A stretch of 10,256 nucleotides of DNA from Methanimicrococcus sp034006575 (GTDB taxonomy: Archaea; Halobacteriota; Methanosarcinia; Methanosarcinales; Methanosarcinaceae), in contig JAVESN010000061.1 of NCBI GenBank assembly GCA_034006575.1, positions 1-10,256 on the forward strand, read 5' to 3'. A model generated the notes under the pieces. That model was not told the DNA's origin, ran no database searches, and saw only the letters and a list, made by a program, of their open reading frames with translations. Position 1 is the stretch's first letter. The number at the start of each line of letters is the position of its first letter. The translations under genes were made by a program, and so were the position numbers. This document shows positions 1 to 8,300 of this stretch, in pieces.

Positions 1-60
1 GAATAAAGAATAAAGACAAACACCATACAAAAGATTACGCTAAACATTGCAAAAAAGGTT

Positions 61-128
61 CATTTAAAAAAGATGTTTCCATTTAAAAAAACGTTTCCAT
101 TTAAAAAAACGTTTCCATTTAAAAAAAT
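61..128. repeat. 18-bp tandem repeat, about 3.7 copies
   Basis: The unit is CATTTAAAAAAACGTTTC. Units starting at 80 and 98 are identical, the one at 61 is a 19-bp degenerate copy (AAGATG in place of AAACG), and the one at 116 is cut short after the A-run. Because 18 is a multiple of three, the minus strand reads through it as a repeated Phe-Lys-Trp-Lys-Arg-Phe hexapeptide, but no other evidence supports translation. It is best read as a small non-coding minisatellite produced by slippage. Confidence 0.9.
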
Positions 129-230
129 GATTTTTAATAAATAAAAAAATGTCTTTCGATTTAAGAATATTATTTAAAACTGATATGAGGACAACTTGTA
201 TGAAACAAAAAAATATGGAGCCATATTTTA

Positions 231-473
231 AAAGAGGATAAAAAAGAAAGGAGGAAGAAGAAAAAGAAGAAAGGAGGAGGAGGAAGAAAAAAAAGAAAGG
301 AGGGGGAAGAAAAAAAAGAAAAGAGAAGGAAGAAAAAAAGAAAAGAGAAGGAAGAAAAAAAGAAAGGAGAGGAAGAAGAAAAAGAAAGGAGGAAGAAGAA
401 AAAGAAAAAAGAAAGGTGGAGGAGGAAGAGAAAGAAAAACGAGAGGAGGAAAAAGAAAAGGAGAAAAACAAAG
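231..473. repeat. About 240-bp homopurine (G/A) tract
   Basis: The plus strand is almost entirely A and G. Positions 240-416 (177 bases) contain no pyrimidine, and over the whole span I count only four interruptions (T239, T417, C440, C469). Internally it is built from blocks such as GGAGGAAGAAGAAAAAGAA and a roughly 22-bp block repeated twice or more around 306-361. One plus frame stays open through it, giving only Lys/Arg/Glu/Gly, but it has no start codon after the stop at 229-231, so I do not call a gene. Tracts like this can form triplex (H-) DNA or accumulate by slippage. Confidence 0.9.
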
Positions 474-621
474 ATTTATAATATTGTCATTGAATCGGAC
501 AATCCGTGAACATTTGGTATTTATATGACAGTGAGTTTTAATATGAAAATAAATAATATTAAAAACAGATTTATTTAGAATTCCGTTTTTTTAGAAAACT
601 GAATTTTTTTGTATGTTACGG

Positions 622-631
622 ATAACGTTAT
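622..631. promoter_or_regulatory. Short palindrome before the ATPase gene
   Basis: ATAACGTTAT is a perfect 10-bp palindrome centred about 30 bp before the start codon, preceded by a partly matching GTTACGGATAAC. It could be an operator half-site pair. At this length in AT-rich DNA it could also be chance. Confidence 0.2.
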
Positions 632-656
632 GAAGTAAAAACGAGTTGATGCATAG

Positions 657-1787
657 ATGCGTGTTTCTCAGCGATCCAATTCCAAGAAAAGTAATGATGA
701 GAATCCTTTTTTTGAAGGATCCGGTACGGAATTTGCCGGGGAAGTGATTTTAAAGCCGGCGGGATATCCGCTCATCGGGCTTTTAGACGATGATCCGTTT
801 ATCGAAGATACCGATTTGTTTGAGGCCTACATTCGCGACCAATGGGAAGGATGGGAAGTCGAGTCCGGGATGTATCTTTTTGATCGCGAATTGTTTAAGG
901 GATTTGCATACCGCGTGATTTCGGTCAATCCGGAAGGATTCGCAATCGGTCCGAAAACGAAGATTTTGATTGCGCCGTCGGATTCAAAACCGGATTTTGA
1001 AGAGAATCAACCCAAAACCGTTGTTTCGTTTGATGAAATCATCGGGCAGGACGCGGCCAAAAAGAAGTGCCGTTTAATCGAGCGCTACTTGGGCGACCCG
1101 GAAGCTTTCGGAAAATGGGCGCCAAGAAACGTGTTGTTCCACGGGCCGTCGGGAACCGGAAAAACCATGCTTGCCAAAGCGTTGGCATCCAAAGCGGACG
1201 TGCCGTTGATTCCTGTTAAAGCCACGCAATTGATCGGGGAATTTGTCGGCGAAGGCGCGCGCCAGATTCACGAATTGTATGAGCGCGCGGAAGAAATGGC
1301 GCCGTGTATTATTTTTATTGACGAGATTGATGCGATTGCGCTGGACCGCAAGTATCAAGAGCTTCGCGGCGACGTGGTTGAAATCGTCAATGCTTTGATT
1401 ACGGAAATGGACGGCTTGTCCGAGCGAAAAGGGGTTTGCACCATCGGCTCGACCAACCGGATTCAATCCTTGGATTCGGCCGTTCGAAGCCGCTTTGAAG
1501 AAGAGATCGGATTCGTTTTGCCGAACGCCGATGAAATCGAGCGGATTTTAGAAACGAATTTGAAAACGTTTCCGCTTCCGGCGGATCCGGCTTTTAATGT
1601 GAAGCGTTTTTCAAAAGAGATGGTCGGCCTTTCCGGCAGGGATTTGGTTCAAAAAGTTCTTAAAACCGCGCTTCACCGCGCGATTATCGAGGATGAAAAG
1701 TTTGTCAAGGCGGAATACTTTGAGCAAGCGCTTTTGGAATTGAAAAAATCCGGAACAAGCGACGAGTGTTTGCAATTTTACGCGTAA
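657..1787 (+). CDS. AMA-type AAA+ ATPase (Cdc48-N-like domain plus one AAA module)
   Basis: This is a single-ring AAA+ ATPase, probably a hexameric protein unfoldase or remodeller in the cytoplasm. Residues 25-108 resemble the second half of the Cdc48 N-domain: a beta-rich segment ending YRVISVNPEGFAIGPKTKI. Residues 122-365 form the AAA module, with Walker A GPSGTGKT (163-170), pore-loop aromatic F196 in FVGEGARQ, Walker B IIFIDE (218-223), sensor 1 GSTNR (264-268), candidate arginine fingers R277 and R279, and the lid motif GLSGRDL (324-330). This short layout matches the family described as AMA from Archaeoglobus and methanogens, unlike the two-ring Cdc48 or the coiled-coil PAN. There is no coiled coil and no obvious C-terminal HbYX proteasome-docking motif (the end is QFYA), so proteasome coupling is not supported. 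The start is the first ATG after an in-frame TAG; no strong ribosome binding site precedes it. It ends in tandem TAA codons. AAA family call is certain; AMA subfamily is likely. Confidence 0.88.
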   Translation: MRVSQRSNSKKSNDENPFFEGSGTEFAGEVILKPAGYPLIGLLDDDPFIEDTDLFEAYIRDQWEGWEVESGMYLFDRELFKGFAYRVISVNPEGFAIGPKTKILIAPSDSKPDFEENQPKTVVSFDEIIGQDAAKKKCRLIERYLGDPEAFGKWAPRNVLFHGPSGTGKTMLAKALASKADVPLIPVKATQLIGEFVGEGARQIHELYERAEEMAPCIIFIDEIDAIALDRKYQELRGDVVEIVNALITEMDGLSERKGVCTIGSTNRIQSLDSAVRSRFEEEIGFVLPNADEIERILETNLKTFPLPADPAFNVKRFSKEMVGLSGRDLVQKVLKTALHRAIIEDEKFVKAEYFEQALLELKKSGTSDECLQFYA

Positions 1788-1809
1788 TAAAAAATGAAAG
1801 GGGAAAATT

Positions 1810-2094
1810 ATGGTGTCAGATGCCGAAAATATTGAAATTTTAGAAACGGACCGTTTTGATTGTTTGGTGATTAACGTCATTCAAACGATGGCCTACCAAG
1901 GAGTTACAATTGAAGAGCCGTACTCAAAAGGACGCGTTTACTTCGGAAAAGTGCCGGCCGACATCCCCGTTGAAGTCGGCGACGTTTTATTCATCGGCGC
2001 AAAACCGCTCGGGGAAGAAAAAGACCAAGGGAGCATGGAAGTTTATCTCTACGACGACGAGGACAACAAATTGGATTGGACTTTGATTTACTGA
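1810..2094 (+). CDS. Small acidic hypothetical protein paired with the AMA ATPase
   Basis: I do not recognise this 94-residue protein. It starts 22 bp after the ATPase stop, behind a purine-rich AGGGG ribosome binding site, so the two are almost surely co-transcribed. It has no signal peptide, membrane segment or cysteine cluster; its single cysteine is C18. The sequence alternates short hydrophobic strands with turns (CLVINVIQTMAYQG, RVYFGKVPADIPVEVGDVLFIGAK, MEVYLYDDEDNK), suggesting a small beta-rich domain with an acidic surface. Base composition and codon use match the ATPase gene, arguing for a real gene. The pairing suggests an adaptor, substrate or regulator of the ATPase, but that is inference from position only. 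Confidence 0.75.
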   Translation: MVSDAENIEILETDRFDCLVINVIQTMAYQGVTIEEPYSKGRVYFGKVPADIPVEVGDVLFIGAKPLGEEKDQGSMEVYLYDDEDNKLDWTLIY

Positions 2095-2160
2095 ATTTTT
2101 TTTCAATTTTTTTGTCATTCGTTTTTACTTTTTTGACGTCTCTTTTTTTACATTTTTATT
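2095..2160 (+). terminator. T-rich terminator after the ATPase pair
   Basis: Starting two bases after the stop codon there are repeated T-runs of five to eight bases with no intervening hairpin. Such oligo-T stretches are the usual archaeal termination signal. The remainder of this intergenic space, up to the cobN terminator, is AT-rich and shows nothing else I can name. Confidence 0.65.
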
Positions 2161-2306
2161 TGTTTTTTAAAAATTCGGGCGATTATTTGAAAAAATAAGA
2201 CGCTTCAAACAGTGAAACCGATGTTAAATTTTCAATGTATGAAATGAAAACGCAACGTGATTTTTGGAAAAAAGGAACGATTAAAAGAATAAAATTATGA
2301 AAGAAT

Positions 2307-2339
2307 AAAAAAGAGCTTGCCGGAAAAATCCGACAAGCT
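2307..2339 (-). terminator. Hairpin plus T6 terminator of the cobN-like gene
   Basis: Inverted arms at 2314-2324 and 2329-2339 enclose a 4-base loop. In the minus-strand RNA the 11-bp stem is complete with one G-U pair, whereas read on the plus strand that pair is a C-A mismatch. On the minus strand the stem is followed by C and six Ts (2312-2307). This is a classical intrinsic-type terminator lying 51 bp past the stop codon of the minus-strand gene. Confidence 0.75.
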
Positions 2340-2366
2340 TTGAACTGTTTTTAAATTTTTTTCATT

Positions 2367-2378
2367 GTTTTTAAAAAC
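2367..2378. repeat. 12-bp perfect palindrome GTTTTTAAAAAC
   Basis: The palindrome sits between the cobN-like stop codon and its terminator hairpin. It may simply reflect the A/T runs of this spacer; no role is evident. Confidence 0.3.
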
Positions 2379-2389
2379 GTTTTCTCAAA

Positions 2390-5300
2390 TCAAAGTCCTC
2401 TCTTTCGCGACCCGTAAAAAATCGCTCCGACCACAAGCACGACAAACGCGATTGCGATGATGCTGGAAGACGAAAACTGCGGATTGTTGATGAAGTTTTG
2501 AATCGAGTTGGCCGCATTCTTCACCATCATCTGGTATCCCGAAACTTCCGGCACAGACACTCCCGGATCGAGACCGAAACCGCCTCCGGATTCGCCCTCA
2601 TTTTCATCTTCGCTTTCATCGTTGCCGTCACTCACATCCCCTTCAAGACCGGCCTGCACAATTGCCAATCCGAATCCGCCCGAAGACGAACCGGAGCCGG
2701 AACTGATAGAAACTTTTTGTTCTTCGCGTGTTTTTTCAACGATTTTCTGATACGCTTCATATGTTTCTTTATCAATATCTGCCCCGATAACGGACATTTG
2801 TCCATTGATAAATTCATCAAGCGTCGGATTGCCGCATGTATGGTGACAGCAGGCGACACCGGTTTCGACAACGGAATTGATGTAGTTTTCAAGAAGTTTG
2901 CTCAGTTGATCTTGCTGTTTTGCTAAAATCGCTTTCACTTCATCTTCTGTCAATCCGTCCATATTCGGAGACCATGCGCCTGTTCTCATTGCTTCGACCA
3001 TTCTTGCATTGATGGACTGTAAAGCATACGGAGATGTCTGCGAAAGCCATTCCGTCATTTCATCGCTTGTATATTTGTCAAATATTTTATCCCAAGTGTC
3101 CGCACCGAGGACATCGCCGCCGGTAACAATTGACCAGCCGTAAATATTCTCAATGAATTCGGACATCAAAGTCGCACCGCTGTAACCGGCTTCCATTTGA
3201 CCTTTAATCCATTCGTCATTCAAATACCTTGCAGCTAAGTCTTTTTGGATATATTCGCTTGCAGTGTGAACAATTTTACTTCCGGATTTGTAATTTGCAA
3301 CATTGCTGGTATCCGCAATATACATTTGAGGTGTTTTCCATTTGGAAGGATCACTGATATAATTTCCATCTTTGTCATACATAGATGAAACCATATTCAT
3401 TGAACCGAAGTATTGGAAAACGTCATCATTGTCTAACGAATCATAGAGATTTCCTCCGCTCGCAAAGATAGAAGCATCGGTTCTTCCAAGAAGCGTTTGA
3501 AGCAATTTTGTAATCTGTTCCGAACTTGTTCCCCACTGATTTTGAGAATACAGGTAACCCATTTTTTCCAGATACAAATCCGCAATGGCTTTGATGCTGT
3601 CCGGATCATTCGGATCCAAATTACCGCTGGCGCTGACCAAATTGCCTGTTCCGATTTCGTATTGTCCGAGCTGCTGTGCAAAAATACGCGATGTTGCAAG
3701 ATCCCATAAAACCAAGTCATCCTCACTGCCGCCCAACAATTTGACAATTTCAAGTGCATTCTTTCTCGGACTGTTGGAAACTTCAGAATGGTCGCCCTCT
3801 TTTAAAGCAGCAACTTCTTTGATGGCTTTATCAATTTTTACGAGAATTGTACCAAAGCCGTCACGCATTCCGGCCGTGTTGTAAACGACATCAACGCGCG
3901 GACGATATTTTTGCTCTCCATTGACGGTCAGCAAAAACATATCATTATACTTATCGTCATTTCCTGTTCCGTATGTGACAATGTTTGTTCCGGACAGTTT
4001 ACCGCCCGAAGTCCAAACGGGTTCACAGCCGAGCAAATAAAATAAACACGCTTCAAGAGAGCCTTCGTCTTGGATGAAATCCACACCAAAGCGCATCATT
4101 GAAATTGTCTCGGGCCATTCCCCGTGAGTTTCATAATAATGAATAAGCATTTGCTCGCCCATTGCTTGACCGACTTTCCATGCGGCCGGAGTCGGAAAAG
4201 TCGACGGGTCGATACCGTAGAAATTGCGTCCTGTCGGAAGCACATACGGATTCAAAACAGGATCATTTCCGGAAGACGGCGGAATATATCCGGCTGAAAG
4301 CGCATTTAACAACGCATTCATTTCGGAATCGCCGCAATCCAATATTTTTTGAGCGTAATCGATACGGTCATTTCCGCGCAGGTAATGAACCATGTCTTCG
4401 TTGTACCAAGGTCTGTCAATTTTAACCCCAAATGCGGTTCCTAATCCATATTCAAAGGCTTGGTAAGAAGAAATGCCTTCGTCCCCTTTATATTGGCGCG
4501 TATTATAAATCGTATCAGCAACTTTTCCAATCATATTCTCTTTCGTTATATAAGTTCCATCTGCAGCTTTGTATTCTGTCGGTACTTCAGATCGCAGAGT
4601 GGAGGGACTGGCCGGAACGCTATAATAGTAATAGAATTCAAACAATTGATCTGCCATTTCATCAACAATTGCCTTTAATTCAGGGTCTGTTGTTTTCTGT
4701 AAAGTGTTATTCAATTTGGCTGCCGTATTGTCAATGCTGAAATCTATTATCGTACCATCCGTAATGATGTATCCCGGACCGATAAGGAAAAGAATAACTT
4801 TATTTTGATAAGTCGGGTTTCCCGCATCTTCTGTAAAGACCTCATCTAAATAAGTCCGAATATCTGCTGCGGTTATTCCTTCACCGTGATTCACAACTTT
4901 AGTGACGAATTCTAATATTTCAGCTTCACTGTAGTTGTATTCACCGCTTTCGGTCGCCTCTATTGTAATAACAGTTTCACCGTCATCAAAAGATATTGTT
5001 GCGGTTTGACCTGTCGGAATGCTTGAGCCTTCCGGAACATCGCTGAAATAAGTTTCAAGCATGATGTCATCAAGACCTTGACGGCTCCACATATTCCAAA
5101 CCATCGGAACGACTTGATTTTCTTCAAAAGCACCGTACACGTGCGTTCCGTAAGAAAGACTGGTTTCACGAATGGATTCGACAAAATTGTGAAGATGGTT
5201 TTCCAAGAAATCGTCAAATACGCCATTTTTGTTGGAAATCAGATATTCTTGAAGATCTTTATGGGTGACATCGCTCGTCTTTTTAATTTTCGGATAATCC

Positions 5301-8300
5301 GAATCTTCAACCATTTGTCTCTTATAACTTTCAAAAGTATCGATAAATGCATCATTCCAGCCGAATTCAAAAGTATATCCGATGATGATGGAACGGTAAG
5401 CATTAAGAAGTTCTTCAACTTCACTGCCGGCAGCGACATTTTTTTGATAACCGCGAATGGCTGTTTCCATTTCAATAAGATCGTCATACAATTGCGTTTT
5501 AATCATCGGTGGCGTCATGTGAGAAATGATGAGAGCGTTTCCGCGGTATTCTGCCGTTAAACCTTCTCCGACATTGGCAACAATGTAGGGATAAATATTC
5601 GGAAGAGTCGGTAACAATACAGGTCCCCAGTCATCCGTTCGGGACAAACCGAGAGGTGTTCCGGGAAGCCATTCTTGCGTGCCGTGCGTTCCAAAGTGAA
5701 TAAGCGCATCGGCTTTCCATTTTCCGTCATTGTCGACAAATCCTGTTGTACCGCCGCCGGTACTGTCGCCGGTTCCGCGGTTCAGCCAGAAATAAGTCGC
5801 GATATATTGATGCGTCGGGGGCAAATCGCCGTGGTAATCTGTAGAACTCAATGCTTTGTCACTGGCAAGCGCTCTGTTGGGCTCGGGCATAATGCGGACA
5901 TCTCCGAATTTAATCATCGGGACAACAATGTAATTTCGGTTTTGACCGCCTTTTAATTGATTTTCTGTGTCCGTCCAAATCATTCCGCCCCAATAAGTCT
6001 CATTGTCAATGGCACCAAATGTTTCGGGAAGACCCCAAACGTCAACAGCATCTTCCCAGAGAGAAGCGTTCATTGTTTGATTGACATTGATTTCATGATC
6101 AATCCATTTCAAATAATCGGAAACAGGAATCAGTTCACTGCCCCACCAATTATCAGCGGTATGAGAAGAATTTCCATCATTAATGTAATCCATTCTTTCT
6201 TGAACCATCGTGTTCAAAATATTCGGCGCATAAGAACCGACGTTAATACCCTGGGTGTAAATGAGATTGACTAAATTCACTTCGTTAAGAATTAAATCTT
6301 CATCGGAAACGGTGTAATCAAAAATATGTTCGCCGCCTTTACCGATTGTTACGACCGGCAAATGATCTATGCTGATATTATAGCCTTCGCTTCTCATTTC
6401 ACGAAGAATTCCGGGATAAGAAGTATATTTACCGATTGTTTCTTTTGAAGGATTGGCAACATAACTTTTAGCCCCGTCGCCCGCCAAACTTCTCATAACG
6501 TTGAGATAGTTGGCCCCGATTTCATCTTTGCCCGGCGGATAATTGTAATACATAAGCGCAATATTTTTAGCGATATTGTCTTTTTCACTCAATTTTGCCC
6601 ACGCCATCGCTCTGTCCGCAACCCATTCCAAATTTTTTGAATGCATCGGATCATCCGTCGTACCGATAAAATCAATCATGCCTTCCAAATTTGAAGACGA
6701 TCCCATCCATGTAAAATGCTGAGACAGAACACCGGAACCGGTATCATAAATTGCCTTATTTTCTTCATCTTCATAGCTGCCGACAGCTTTGATAACAGGG
6801 ACATTGAGTTGTTCCAAATTATAAACACCGTTTGCCTGATTACTGTAATCCAGCGCCCAATTTTTATAAGAGATAATAGCCGCAATATAGCGTCCGTCAT
6901 AAATATCATCCGGATCGGAATTCAGTTTTGTTTTACCCAAATATTGATCCATATTTTGATAAAAGTCAAAACCGTTGTTTGCAACCACAACCGTATTATA
7001 TCCTTGATCTTCAATCGTTTTTGATAAATCATGCATATTTTGTTTGTAATCTTTAAATCCGATTATAGCAACATAGGGTTTTCCGGAATTATGTATAGAT
7101 TCAACTTTTTCATGGGCATCCATATAATCTTCAATTGAATTTTTTCGGATAGGTTCAGTCGGATGATAAAGGTAACCTCCGAAATTAAGAGTAGCACAAG
7201 GGGCATAATATATGAAATTATAAACGAATTGAGGAGTTTCAATCTGTGTTTTTCTTAATTGTGTTCGTATATCACCTATTATTGTACCAAAAAAAGCAGA
7301 ATCACTTCCAAAAACAAAACGACTTGAAGAAAAGGAATAAGAACCATCTGGAAAACCTGTAGTTATCTTAGCAGTTTTACCACCATCGATATGATATTGA
7401 TTCTGAAAGAGAAGAGACGCGCCGGAATCAAATGCATCCGTAAAAACATCGTCAAACATATCAATTATTTCTTTTGTAAAGAACCCGTCAAATAAAACGA
7501 CATCATAATCTTTGAATTGAATATTTTTTAGTTCCATGTCTTCATAAAGATTTTCAGGAGAATACCAATCGGCACCGGAAAGTTGAGGTTTAAGCTGATA
7601 ATAAACATTTAAAGAAGGATCGGGAACAGTGCCAAAAGAAACCGTATCAATTTCGATATAATTTCCGTAAATTGAATTTTCAAGAAGTGTTTTCACGGTA
7701 TCCAGAGCAACAACACCAGAATAATTTGACGTCTCAGTTCCGGGATCAAATCCGACATACAAAATTCTTGTTTTTTCAAAATTCATTTCCTCGATTTTTT
7801 CAGGCGGAGCATATTCTTTCAAGAGGTGGCAGGTGATAAGCATTGCTAAACTGGCAGCATCAGATTCTCGTGGTCCTATTATATTAGTATACAAGAAATC
7901 CATATAAGTTTCATAAGTATTATACCCGAGCATATATCCAATGTTTAAAGGATTAGTCCAATCAGTTTTATAATTCACAGCCTCTATAAACATTGCATTC
8001 TCAGTATCTTTCATAAGATCATATTGCAAAAAATCTTGATTAATTAAAGCTATTAATTCAGCATCTTCTTGTGAATAAAAGATACCATCAGGATCAGCCT
8101 CATTAGTACGAATTTGAATTAACTTCAATCCCGGTTTAGCGATTTTGGCTTCTTTTAAATTATTCAAAAGACCCTCATTTTCATAAACAAAAATCATGTC
8201 AATGATGACAATATCTTGATTCAGAATATCTCCCGTATCCGGATTTGAAAACATCTTCAATTCAGAAGTATCATAAGGTGCCTCATAACCATTAATATAG

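Larger units (their letters stand above)
1..656. other. Non-coding repeat-rich region upstream of the ATPase gene
   Basis: I find no credible gene here. The region opens with two copies of GAATAAA (1-14), so another short repeat may extend beyond the window edge. It then has the 18-bp tandem repeat and the purine tract listed separately. The last 180 bases are ordinary AT-rich upstream DNA. The only open frames are a low-complexity minus-strand frame through the repeats and an 18-codon plus-strand frame at 185-241 with no ribosome binding site. Several TATA-like strings occur before the ATPase gene, at about 474-483, 520-527 and 569-577; none is clearly best. Confidence 0.7.

Noticed and set aside
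64..471. 135-codon minus-strand frame rich in Phe and Ser
   Set aside because: It is only the reverse of the purine tract and the 18-bp repeat. It has no ribosome binding site and no complex sequence.
200..473. Lys/Glu/Arg-rich plus-strand protein encoded by the purine tract
   Set aside because: The open plus frame has no start codon after its preceding stop, and the only nearby ATG frames end at TAA by 241.
1074..1466. 130-codon minus-strand frame inside the ATPase gene
   Set aside because: It is a shadow of a strongly supported AAA gene in the opposite strand.
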